The notes beneath the pieces are model-generated. The model had not been told where the DNA came from, did no database searches, and saw only the letters and a list, made by a program, of their open reading frames with translations. A program made the position numbers and the translations under genes. From NCBI RefSeq assembly GCF_042684365.1, contig NZ_JBHULI010000025.1:372001-436000 (forward strand): a stretch of 64,000 nucleotides of DNA, read 5' to 3'. This DNA is from Gracilimonas halophila (GTDB lineage Bacteria > Bacteroidota > Rhodothermia > Balneolales > Balneolaceae). This document shows positions 41,657 through 48,862 of this stretch, piece after piece (the first letter of the stretch is position 1; the number at the start of each line of letters is the position of its first letter).

Positions 41657-41947
41657 TTAGGTTCTCGATTTCCAGTACCCTGGCTTTCGCCTTAAATTCA
41701 TAACGGCAAATATGGTAATAAGCTCGTCTTCCACAGAGTAGATGATTCCATACGGAAAGCGGGAAACTAAAAATCTTCGCTCTGTTTTAGTGATTTTAGT
41801 TCCAGATGAAGGTTGTTGTTCAATGACATCCAAAACTTTTTCTACCTCATCAATAAAGTCATCCCCAAGACCAACAACCTGTTCCTCGTAGTATTCCGAA
41901 GTTTCAAAAAATTCTTTTCTGGCTTCTGAATGAAATTTAATAGTCAC
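41657..41947 (-). CDS. ParE/RelE-family toxin
   Basis: 96 residues: MTIKFHSEARKEFFETSEYYEEQ (the N-terminal strand and helix pair of ParE toxins; written length shortened here to the key FHSEARKEFFE), RRFLVSRFPYGIIYSVEDELITIFAVMNLRRKPGYW, with the core FPYGIIY and the basic HRR-like LRRKPGYW end. ParE toxins hit DNA gyrase; RelE types cut mRNA; which one applies cannot be read from sequence. It overlaps its antitoxin gene by 4 nt. Confidence 0.88.
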   Translation of the reverse strand: MTIKFHSEARKEFFETSEYYEEQVVGLGDDFIDEVEKVLDVIEQQPSSGTKITKTERRFLVSRFPYGIIYSVEDELITIFAVMNLRRKPGYWKSRT

Positions 41948-42177
41948 TTTTGAATACGTTTTCTCGCTTCTTTTAAAACATCAGTAGCCGAATGAAGGGA
42001 AGCTTCGCCAGAATTAAGTGATTCTTTTCTCTTTTGAACTTCATCAATCCAAGCCTGTTCTACTTCAGGATCAATTTCGCCATGAATACTTTGTAATAAT
42101 TTATCAGCCAGACGAGCTTTATTCTTTCTGTCAAGATTTAAAGCGGAATTTTCAATTTCTTTGAGATCGGTAATCAT
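41944..42177 (-). CDS. antitoxin, addiction module component (PF09720/TIGR02574 type)
   Basis: 77 residues, acidic helical N-terminus (NRKNKARLADKLLQSI pattern: LDRKNKARLADKLLQS), IDPEVEQAWIDEVQKRKESLNSGEA, and LKEARKRI at the end. This is the usual partner of ParE-like toxins and lies first, as expected for antitoxin-toxin order, sharing ATGA with the toxin start. It probably represses the pair. Confidence 0.85.
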   Translation of the reverse strand: MITDLKEIENSALNLDRKNKARLADKLLQSIHGEIDPEVEQAWIDEVQKRKESLNSGEASLHSATDVLKEARKRIQK

Positions 42178-42626
42178 AATAATGGACTTAGTTTACCTGA
42201 ATGTAATTATTACTGAAGAGAACTGGAAGCGAGATACAATATTGTAGTGGGTATAACATATAATTATTTGGAATGAGGGAAAGTGCAAAAATTCTTTATA
42301 AAAAGATAAATGAATTAATTATAAGTCCCTGATATCAATTGAAGTATGTTATCAGGAATTATATCCTCAAAAAATTCCAGATAATATTTCCTGATAAAAT
42401 CTGTAAGGAATGGCTTTGTTAGGGCGAACGAGCAGAAATCGCCTTTAAACGTTTTCCTGCACTTCCTTATTCGAATAATGTGATTTTTGGGATGATATCC
42501 GAACCGTCGTTCGCCTATGCTGCTCAAATAAATCCCCGAAAACCCTCCTTAAAATAGCAGGTTTGGAAGTAAAGTCAATTCAGGATGTTAGCGAGAAATG
42601 CAGGGTGGGGTCTGCTCAGGCTTTTT
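42178..42626. other. gene-poor spacer with cassette edge, inverted repeat and direct repeat
   Basis: About 450 bp. It contains the 5' edge of the cassette (42247-42257), an inverted repeat GGCGAACGA/TCGTTCGCC (42423-42431, 42507-42515), and copy 1 of a 23-bp direct repeat (42570-42592). The 70-codon ORF at 42315-42527 spans the inverted repeat, has no family resemblance and was not accepted. Confidence 0.55.
42570..42592. repeat. 23-bp direct repeat, copy 1
   Basis: TAAAGTCAATTCAGGATGTT followed by AGC. Identical to 43054-43076. The pair brackets the lipoprotein gene 42627-42992. Confidence 0.9.
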
Positions 42627-42992
42627 TCATCGCTGAACGATCCCAACAACTCGTCCGGTGGAGCATTCAAGTCGTAACAGCTCTTTCCTTTCCACTCCAT
42701 AGCGGTTGTCCGGAACTTTATAGTCGCCGTATTCACCATTCGAACGGACGAGCTCGAGTTTTGTGCCATCAAGCGGATCGATCATAGGATTTCTGCAGCC
42801 TTCATCCGGTTTGGGTTCGCAGGTGGAGTTATTGGCATGAGTACACACCAGGAAATGATCAGGTACATCAGAAGCCATGCGGGTCGGAGTGTTTGGGCTG
42901 AAATTTGAAGTAGCACAGCTGCTTAAGATCAGCAGGGTGAAAGCTATGAGCAGGGGGCGTGCAGACGGGATATTGAGATCAGGGATCGAATG
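42627..42992 (-). CDS. small lipoprotein of unknown function
   Basis: 121 residues. Start at 42992 (MHSIPDLNIPSARPLLIAF...) gives an SPII signal with lipobox LSSC. The mature part contains six Cys (VCTHANNSTCEPKPDEGC among them), so disulfides are likely. Also DPLDGTKLELVRS and CSTGRVVGIVQR. An ORF start at 43022 adds 10 residues and was not preferred. No family recognised. The gene with its flanks is bounded by 23-bp direct repeats 484 bp apart and may be a mobile unit. Confidence 0.7.
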   Translation of the reverse strand, partial: HSIPDLNIPSARPLLIAFTLLILSSCATSNFSPNTPTRMASDVPDHFLVCTHANNSTCEPKPDEGCRNPMIDPLDGTKLELVRSNGEYGDYKVPDNRYGVERKELLRLECSTGRVVGIVQR

Positions 42993-43053
42993 CATGGCAG
43001 GTAAATGAAGTTGATCGTTCACATGAACCTGAGAAATATACTACCTTTTAAAA

Positions 43054-43076
43054 TAAAGTCAATTCAGGATGTTAGC
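43054..43076. repeat. 23-bp direct repeat, copy 2
   Basis: Second perfect copy of the repeat at 42570. It ends in GTTAGC, as does copy 1, which is close to but not a full match of the integron core GTTRRRY. Confidence 0.9.
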
Positions 43077-43130
43077 CTTAGGCAGAAAGTCAACAGGGAG
43101 GTTGGACCGGCTGTGTTTGTTTGAAATGCG

Positions 43131-43210
43131 ATGAACCGATCAGCGATGGACGATTTTTGAATGATAAATGGGATCAGAATTCATTCAGCATTCATAATTT
43201 CTAATTCCCT
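43131..43210. repeat. block duplicated from 40140-40460 without the family 2 element
   Basis: TTGAAATGCGATGAACCGAT ... GCGATGGACGATTTTT ... AAATGGGATCA ... CAGCATTCATAATTTC. Nearly the same block at 40141-40187 and 40395-40455 is interrupted by family 2 copy C. Its right end is a fragment of the GIY-YIG gene 3' end. Confidence 0.65.
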
Positions 43211-43285
43211 TCACAGGCTTTTATTTTGAGTCAATTTTTCAGTTATTTGCTCATCCTTTTTAGATCAACTACACTTTCGATCCCG

Positions 43286-44026
43286 GTGAATTCGCTTTTT
43301 GAAACTACATATCTATTTGCGGCCTACGATACGGAGCATCTCGTGCTGCTTCTTGGCTTTTTGTTTTTTGGGATCGCCTTTTTCCGGGTGCTGAGATCCC
43401 GGCAGGAGCCTGAACAGCGGAAGGTGTTGCTTGGGATCGCACTGTTGTTATCGGCCACTCAACTCCTGAAAGTACCCATGAACCTTTATCTGGGCATTTT
43501 TGATATTCAGAATGACATCCCGCTGCATTTATGCAATTTCCTGCCTTTTGTGCTGGTATGGATGTATGCTACCGGCAGCCGAAAAGTCTGGGGCATCATT
43601 TTCTTCTGGATCATACTTGGAGTTTCACAGGCCAACCTGACCCCTTCGGTTGAGTTTTCACTCTTTCATTATGATGCCATCCGTTATTGGATGGTGCATA
43701 TGGGACTGGTTCTGCTGGCTTTGTATCCTGCCCTCATCTGGAAGTGGGAGCTCAAACGAAAAGACATTCTCCGCTCCGTGGGATGGTTGAACGGAGCTGC
43801 AGTGCTGATCTACGGGATCAACCTGCTTCTGAATAGCAACTATATGTATCTGATGGCAAAACCGCCGGGAACCACTTTTTTCAGTATTCTGCCTGAGTGG
43901 CCGGTCTATATCCTGGTGCTTGAAGTCATCTTGGTGGCTTGGTCGTTCATGGTGTACGGACTCTTCAAATGGGTACAGTCAAAGTTCAGGATCACACCGC
44001 AAAGCAGCCGCGCTCGTATTGCTTGA
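43286..44026 (+). CDS. TIGR02206/YwaF-like integral membrane protein
   Basis: About 246 residues with seven hydrophobic segments. The opening LFETTYLFAAYDTEHLVLLLGFLF and the internal PLHLCNFLPFVLVW plus NYMYLMAKPPGTTFF are the features of the YwaF family (TIGR02206), whose function is not known. The GTG at 43286 puts the protein start where family members start; the frame is open further to a TTG at 43226. It is the only plus-strand gene between the two attC-like sites. Confidence 0.75.
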   Translation: MNSLFETTYLFAAYDTEHLVLLLGFLFFGIAFFRVLRSRQEPEQRKVLLGIALLLSATQLLKVPMNLYLGIFDIQNDIPLHLCNFLPFVLVWMYATGSRKVWGIIFFWIILGVSQANLTPSVEFSLFHYDAIRYWMVHMGLVLLALYPALIWKWELKRKDILRSVGWLNGAAVLIYGINLLLNSNYMYLMAKPPGTTFFSILPEWPVYILVLEVILVAWSFMVYGLFKWVQSKFRITPQSSRARIA

Positions 44027-44161
44027 GAAGTGAAGGGGTGGATATATGCTTATTTATGTTGAGTATGATTGTAGGGATCACACAAGGGAAATTTCCATCC
44101 GGTGGAATCAGAAACCAGATCAAGTTGGCCTAAAGTGCTAGTGCAAAAACTCAGGTCTTAT

Positions 44162-44593
44162 TTAGTCGGAATATTGGTCTTGTACATTCTTGAAGTACTC
44201 TTCTCTTTTCAGACTTCTGAATGTTTTGATCACGGTATATAAAGAAGATAAAAACCCCCAGACAAAAATGAAGATAAACCAGTAAACCACATCCGTTGTT
44301 CGGACTATAGCCCGATTGTATTCCTGTAAGTAGCTGAGAACTTGTTCACTGGTCTGAACATCATTAACTGTTTCCGGGAAACCAAAAGATTGCAGTGACG
44401 GGGTGGAGGGAAGCATAAACCAAAGGACTACGGACAAAAACCCTACCATGAAAATATTGATCTTGAGTCCGGAAACGGCTTTTTCCAGCTGATCGTCTTT
44501 TTTGCCCTCCCAAAACTTAAAGCCAATAATGAACAGTAAGACCACAAATAATGCAAGCCCGAATACGACATAAAAATTAGTTTCTAAGAACAT
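44162..44593 (-). CDS. membrane protein with three TM segments, likely cassette gene
   Basis: 143 residues, helices about 7-25, 47-63 and 104-122, with a charged cytosolic or periplasmic middle part (WEGKKDDQLEKAVSGLK and QTSEQVLSYLQEYNR). No family recognised. The ATG is 9 nt beyond the R' core (GTTAAAC) of attC-like site 2, the spacing of an integron cassette gene; no attC of its own was found past its stop. Confidence 0.7.
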   Translation of the reverse strand: MFLETNFYVVFGLALFVVLLFIIGFKFWEGKKDDQLEKAVSGLKINIFMVGFLSVVLWFMLPSTPSLQSFGFPETVNDVQTSEQVLSYLQEYNRAIVRTTDVVYWFIFIFVWGFLSSLYTVIKTFRSLKREEYFKNVQDQYSD

Positions 44594-44602
44594 ATTTTGG
44601 TG

Positions 44603-44728
44603 GTTTAACGACCCGGCATTTAAACGGCGCGGGGTATATGACTTTCTTTTTAAGTAGTAAAATTAATTCCTTGCAATCAAGTTTCCATTGTATTCCGTCC
44701 GCACCCTATTTAAAACGATTTGTTATGT
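44603..44728 (-). repeat. attC-like recombination site 2
   Basis: Minus strand: R'' ACATAAC (44728-44722), TCGTTTTAAATAGGGTGCGG, central part, CCCCGCGCCG, TTTAAATGCCGGGTC, R' GTTAAAC (44609-44603), the last a full match to GTTRRRY. Homologous over its full 126 bp to site 1, including CGGCGCGGGG, AAATTAATT and ATTTAAAACG. Confidence 0.7.
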
Positions 44729-44801
44729 GTCGCTCTGACTGGATGATTGAACGAACGACCGGAAGCCTGCATACACCATTCGTCAACGGCGCGACTAATT
44801 C

Positions 44802-45066
44802 TGTCATCCCCAGATCTCTTAAGTCTTACAGCGAGCAGATTTCTTTTATCACAGCTATTAGCCTGTCGAGCGCTGACTTAAGAGTCTCAGCCCGGCAAGT
44901 CTCCGACTTGCATCATGGTGCCCAAGTTATATCAACTACTAGCTGAAAAAGGAGGGTTTCTTTAGGCATTTTTATTCAAGAAGGGTGCATGGACTGTATT
45001 GGAAGTCGGAGGCTTCCTGTGCTGGTACTTTTCAGTCTCCGCTTCGCTTAAGACTGAAAAGATCTT
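44802..45066. repeat. structured dispersed repeat family 2, copy D
   Basis: Stems: CTCTTAAGTC/GACTTAAGAG (44816-44825, 44875-44884), GCAAGTC-TCC-GACTTGC (44895-44911), CTTTTCAGTC/GACTGAAAAG (45028-45037, 45052-45061). Compared with copy C the first stem has a G-C to T-A swap that keeps pairing. A ~90-nt insertion separates stems 2 and 3. The rest of 44594-45084 is attC-like site 2; an ORF at 44638-44946 runs through both repeats and was rejected. Confidence 0.75.
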
Positions 45067-45084
45067 TGGGAGAAAGGTTATGGG

Positions 45085-46383
45085 CTAAACTTCAGCTTGC
45101 CTTCGCCCCAATAAATACAACCCCGTTCCAATGGCAATAAAAAGCGCGGTAAGCCAAATGGAGTTAAAGCTGACCTGGAACATCAGCCAGATACAGGCAA
45201 GGATACCGAGAGCAGGGATCAAATATCCGCCTTTAAGGATGAAGCGGGTTTTGTCGCGGAATCTCGGTCGCAAAACAGGAATGGCTGCACAGCTGATGAT
45301 GAACAAGAACAAACGGGACAGGACGGTCATGGCAGCTAAAACCGTGAAGGAACCCAAGGCTGCTCCCACAAAAGCAAAGACGCCGAAGAAAAGGATGGAG
45401 TTGGCAGGGGTCAGGAATTTAGCGTGCACTTTCCCAAACCATTCGGGCAGGGAACCCTCGATGGAGAGGGCATAGGTGAGGCGGGGAGTGGAAAAGATAG
45501 TGCTCACCAGGTTTCCGGTTACGGAGGTAACCACGCCAATCATCAGGATGATGGCACCGGTGCTTCCAAACAAGGCCGCCGAGGCATCAAGCAGCGGCGA
45601 AGAGGAGGAAGCGAGGTCGGGAACAGCGGTCTGTGAAACGAGCTGTATCAGCATATATAAAAGCACGACCGAACCGAGTCCCAGCAAAAGGGCGAGGGGC
45701 ATATTCCGCTCGGGTTTTTTTGCTTCGCCGGCCGGGACCACGGCTCCTTCAAATCCCACAAAAGCGTAGATCAGCAGCAGTGCCGCGGCACCCAGATCGC
45801 TGACCGGAGGAACAGCGGTTTCGAAAGTGGGAACTACTTCAGTACCAAGCATTACCAATCCTCCAAATACCAGGAAGATCAGTACCGAAAATTTGATCAC
45901 AGTAAAGAGGGCGAGCGAGCGGATGGATTCCACTGAACCGAGAACGTTGATCAGGGTGAGTCCGCCGATAATGACAGCAAGGGAGATCAACCGCCCAATA
46001 CCGGTAGCCGCAGGTTCTAAAAAGTAGCCAATGCTGTCCACCAGCAATACAGAGTTTGCGGCGAAGGAGATCATCCGGGCCACATAGAACAGCCACCCGG
46101 CCTGAAATCCAATGAACGGACCGAAGGCGGCGGTTCCGTATTTGATCGGTCCGCCTGTACCGCGGAAGTAACTGCCCAGTTCTGCAAAGGAAAGAATGAC
46201 CGGCAGCATCAGCAGGGCACAGATCACATAGATCCAGACGCTATATTCGCCGGCTAACTCAGCCGCGCCGCTGGGTAAACCAAAGATCCCGGCCCCGATA
46301 AAACCGTTGACCACAAGCAGCCATAATCCCCACAAACCTAATTTGCGGGGCAGTTTTTCCTGTGTTTCCGTAGAAGTGGCCAA
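45085..46383 (-). CDS. APC-superfamily amino acid permease
   Basis: 432 residues, 12 predicted hydrophobic segments. TM1 holds the substrate motif NGFIGAGIFGLPSG, and FAELGSYFRGTGGPIKYGTAAFGPFIGFQAGW and VGFEGAVVPAGEAKKPERNMP (parts shown: GFEGAVVPAGE) are typical of APC transporters. Substrate cannot be set, probably an amino acid. Local GC looks a little higher than in the neighbouring repeats region. Single gene. Confidence 0.9.
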   Translation of the reverse strand: MATSTETQEKLPRKLGLWGLWLLVVNGFIGAGIFGLPSGAAELAGEYSVWIYVICALLMLPVILSFAELGSYFRGTGGPIKYGTAAFGPFIGFQAGWLFYVARMISFAANSVLLVDSIGYFLEPAATGIGRLISLAVIIGGLTLINVLGSVESIRSLALFTVIKFSVLIFLVFGGLVMLGTEVVPTFETAVPPVSDLGAAALLLIYAFVGFEGAVVPAGEAKKPERNMPLALLLGLGSVVLLYMLIQLVSQTAVPDLASSSSPLLDASAALFGSTGAIILMIGVVTSVTGNLVSTIFSTPRLTYALSIEGSLPEWFGKVHAKFLTPANSILFFGVFAFVGAALGSFTVLAAMTVLSRLFLFIISCAAIPVLRPRFRDKTRFILKGGYLIPALGILACIWLMFQVSFNSIWLTALFIAIGTGLYLLGRRQAEV

Positions 46384-46448
46384 ATCAGTTATTTAATTGT
46401 TAAAACAGATGAGCACCTATAAATAAATCTCGCTCTCGATCATTCCAC

Positions 46449-46961
46449 TTAAATATCTTCTACAAGAATATCGCCGTAGGAGATCATTCTGTTATTGAGG
46501 TCGAAAAGATAGATACGTTTCAACCCACGTGCACTTACAGAGCTTCCCTCAACTGGAGAGAGCGAGATTGCCGATATTTGAAAATCATATAAACCTTGGG
46601 GAAGGGCATCAAAATCTTCGTAGATCACCCTTCGGTCGCCATTATCAAACAGAATATAGACCAGCAATCCATTTACAGTACCTTGGGAAACAACATCTAA
46701 TTCAAACAGTATAGTTTGATTGGTAGCAACGGGATTGGGAAAAGGCGGTTTTACAGTGATAAATCCCTGAAATCGCGGAGAGGTGCGCCAGTCATCCGGG
46801 TCATTGTTCAAAATGTCCCCGTTATTGGGTGCTGTTTCAGTGTAGTTATTGGGAGCTGAGTACGCTTCTTGCTCGAATTCGCGCTGGGCATCATTGCGCG
46901 TACAGCTTACCACAGTGGCAAAAAGAAGCAGAATTATAACAGAAGGATAAAATTTTGACAT
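46449..46961 (-). CDS. lipoprotein of unknown function
   Basis: 170 residues. Start at 46961 (MSKFYPSVIILLLFATVVSC) gives an SPII signal, Cys20. The mature domain, about 50-170, looks like one Ig/beta-sandwich: FQGFITVKPPFPNPVATNQTILFELDV and GLVYILFDNGDRRVIYEDFDALPQGLYDFQISA, resembling type IX-type FlgD-like Ig folds without the sorting tail. No firm family. Divergent from the ArsC-like gene. Confidence 0.7.
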   Translation of the reverse strand: MSKFYPSVIILLLFATVVSCTRNDAQREFEQEAYSAPNNYTETAPNNGDILNNDPDDWRTSPRFQGFITVKPPFPNPVATNQTILFELDVVSQGTVNGLLVYILFDNGDRRVIYEDFDALPQGLYDFQISAISLSPVEGSSVSARGLKRIYLFDLNNRMISYGDILVEDI

Positions 46962-47059
46962 AAAAGGCACGAACCGGGGATTCATTACGTTCGAATTTGC
47001 AGAAACAAACCGTATCTTTAAGAGCTTAAAAATACAAAAACTTTCAACATAATAATACG

Positions 47060-47419
47060 ATGCTTCATATTGCAGGGATCAAGAATTGTAACAAGATCAG
47101 GGATACCAAAAAGTGGATGGAGGAGCATGATGTTGAATTTGAGTTTATTGACCTCAAAAAAGAACCTCTTTCCAGGGATGAACTTAAAGAGCTTGAGCTA
47201 AAAGTGGGGCTGGATGTTCTGGTAAACCGGCGCGGACGAAAATGGAGAGATCTCGGTCTGGCCGACAAAGACCTTAGCAATGAGGAGTTGTTCGAACAGC
47301 TTTTAGAGCATCAGACGATGATCAAGCGTCCGGTTCTGCTCAAGGAAGAGTCGGTGTTGGTGGGCTATGATGAAGAATCCTTTGAAGCTTTTATAGCTGA
47401 AGAAGAGGAAACCGAATAA
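47060..47419 (+). CDS. ArsC/Spx-family thioredoxin-fold protein, YffB-like
   Basis: 119 residues. One conserved Cys in GIKNCNKIRDTKKWMEEH (Cys10), as in YffB; Spx and ArsC have the same fold. FEFIDLKKEPLSRDELKEL, VLVNRRGRKWRDLGL, and IKRPVLLKEESVLVGYDEE follow the family exactly. YffB is a glutathione-dependent reductase-like protein of unknown substrate; no arsenic genes are near, so arsenate reduction is not claimed. First of a run of three or four plus-strand genes (47060-48683). Confidence 0.9.
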   Translation: MLHIAGIKNCNKIRDTKKWMEEHDVEFEFIDLKKEPLSRDELKELELKVGLDVLVNRRGRKWRDLGLADKDLSNEELFEQLLEHQTMIKRPVLLKEESVLVGYDEESFEAFIAEEEETE

Positions 47420-47442
47420 GGATCCATCCCAAAAAAGATCAT

Positions 47443-48240
47443 ATGAAAAAAGTACTTTTGCTCCTGTTTACGACCCTTTTGGTTATCCCGGCCTTCGCTC
47501 AGCATGACTATCCGTCGAGTGAAAAAGAACCGCCTGACATGGAGGAGTTGTTCTCCGTGAAGGAAACCTTCCGGTATGAGGTCAAGTACGGTTTCTTCAA
47601 ACTGGGATGGGTCAATGTTCGCCTCCTCAGCGATACCCTGTATCAGGATCAGGAGCGAAAGCATATCCTCACGGAAATTGAGTCCAATGGTTCTATTCCC
47701 TTTGTTGGGGATGAACTGGATCAGTATCACAGCCTGTTCTATGTGAATGAGGACGGGCTTCCCGTGGAATCAAAGTATTGGAAGGATAATGTTGATGAGG
47801 AAGAGTATGAGGAGATCGTGTATTGGTTCGACCGGGATCTCGGGAAGGTCTATTATAAGGAAGAGGACGATACCCGCGACACCCTTGATCTGGAAGACCC
47901 GGCAACTTCAGGACACCTCATCTTTTATTTCTCCCGTTTGTTTGCCGGCAGTGAAGAGAATTTCAAACTTCCGGTATATGTAACCAAGAAAAAGGGATAC
48001 ATCTATGCAGAGAATTCCCTGGAGAAAGAAGAGCGAAGGTATAAGCCCTTTGATGAACCTATAATGGCTTATCGGCTGGATGGATCAACTGAGAATATTG
48101 AAGGCCCGTTTGGCTTTTCAGGAGATTTCAGGGCCTGGTACCTGGATGACGATCTGCGGGTTCCGCTGGAGGCAAGGGTGAAGGTATTCTGGGGAAATGT
48201 AATTGTAAGACTTATTGAATATACACGCGAAGAACTATGA
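47443..48240 (+). CDS. DUF3108 exported protein
   Basis: 265 residues with signal peptide 1-19 (ending PAFAQ). Starts [19 protein letters not shown], the opening strand of DUF3108 proteins, and has [17 protein letters not shown] and [17 protein letters not shown]. The fold is thought to be an LPS-assembly or periplasmic beta-barrel-like domain; function unknown. It overlaps the dut start by 4 nt. Confidence 0.85.
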   Translation: MKKVLLLLFTTLLVIPAFAQHDYPSSEKEPPDMEELFSVKETFRYEVKYGFFKLGWVNVRLLSDTLYQDQERKHILTEIESNGSIPFVGDELDQYHSLFYVNEDGLPVESKYWKDNVDEEEYEEIVYWFDRDLGKVYYKEEDDTRDTLDLEDPATSGHLIFYFSRLFAGSEENFKLPVYVTKKKGYIYAENSLEKEERRYKPFDEPIMAYRLDGSTENIEGPFGFSGDFRAWYLDDDLRVPLEARVKVFWGNVIVRLIEYTREEL

Positions 48241-48683
48241 AAAAAGTACTGATAAAAAAGCTGGATCATGCTAAAGATCTGCCTTTACCGAATTATGAAA
48301 CCGTTGCTGCAGCGGGGATGGACCTGCGGGCTGCAGTGGATGCAGCCGTCACCATTAAACCGGGTGAGCGGAAGATGATCCCCACCGGACTCCAGATGGC
48401 CCTGCCTGAAGGGTATGAGGCACAGGTAAGGCCGCGAAGCGGGTTGGCGATCCGGAACGGGATCACCATGCTGAACACGCCAGGTACCATCGATGCAGAC
48501 TACAGGGGAGAGTTAAAAGTGATAGCTATCAATCTTGGGGAAGAGGATTTTGTAGTAAATCACGGAGACCGGATCGCCCAAATGGTGATCGCCCCGGTTA
48601 CGCAATTTCCGGTAGTGGAAGTGGATGACCTGGATGAAACGGACAGAGGGGAAGGCGGGTTTGGAAGCACCGGCGTAAAGTGA
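48237..48683 (+). CDS. dut: dUTP diphosphatase
   Basis: Hydrolyses dUTP to dUMP, keeping uracil out of DNA. 148 residues, trimeric type, all five motifs: [11 protein letters not shown] (I), [14 protein letters not shown] (II), [13 protein letters not shown] (III), [13 protein letters not shown] (IV) and [10 protein letters not shown] (V). Start overlaps the preceding DUF3108 gene (ATGA), so translation is coupled. It is followed by a palindromic repeat and the MFS gene. Confidence 0.97.
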   Translation: MKKVLIKKLDHAKDLPLPNYETVAAAGMDLRAAVDAAVTIKPGERKMIPTGLQMALPEGYEAQVRPRSGLAIRNGITMLNTPGTIDADYRGELKVIAINLGEEDFVVNHGDRIAQMVIAPVTQFPVVEVDDLDETDRGEGGFGSTGVK

Positions 48684-48710
48684 ATATTCAATATTGAATG
48701 TCGAACTCAA

Positions 48711-48804
48711 AGAACCTCCAAGCGTCCGAAGGTCCTTGGAGCGTTCGTGTTTACCAGGCCACCCATCACAACGCTTGGAGGTCTTTCAGACCCACCAAGG
48801 TTGC
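48711..48804. repeat. palindromic repeat family 1, copy A
   Basis: Four arms: ACCTCCAAGCGT (48714-48725), CCTTGGAGCGTT, ACGCTTGGAGGT (48771-48782), and ACCAAGGTT. The outer pair forms a perfect 12-bp inverted repeat. Same element as copy B at 50128; the two lie on either side of the MFS gene in the same orientation. Confidence 0.75.
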
Positions 48805-48862
48805 CTGAACAAAGAAATTTAAAAATGAAAGGCTGAAGGCTTTGCGCTGACAGCTGGAAGCT

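Larger units (their letters stand above)
41532..42256 (-). mobile_element. integron-type gene cassette carrying a toxin-antitoxin pair
   Basis: Boundaries inferred from the cut point between G and TT of the core sites. The cassette's 5' end reads GTTATACCCAC (minus strand, 42257-42247); its attC R'' side reads GTGGGTATAAC (minus strand, 41652-41642). The 11 bases are exactly complementary, as expected because R' and R'' of one attC are joined when a cassette is circular. The content, a ParE/RelE toxin with PF09720-type antitoxin, is a common cassette cargo. No integrase gene is in the window. Confidence 0.6.

Noticed and set aside
42423..42515. possible third attC at the GGCGAACGA/TCGTTCGCC inverted repeat
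   Set aside because: The core-like ends (GTTAGGG on the left, GCCTATG on the right) are in the wrong order for an attC, and it has no homology to the other two.
42315..42527. 70-codon minus-strand ORF
   Set aside because: It spans the GGCGAACGA/TCGTTCGCC inverted repeat, has no family resemblance or clear start signal; judged chance.
44638..44946. 102-codon plus-strand ORF between attC-like site 2 and family 2 copy D
   Set aside because: It runs through both repeats, shows no domain, and its sequence follows repeat structure rather than codon bias.
47060..47419. arsenate reductase assignment
   Set aside because: The single-Cys pattern and lack of ars genes fit YffB-like proteins better.
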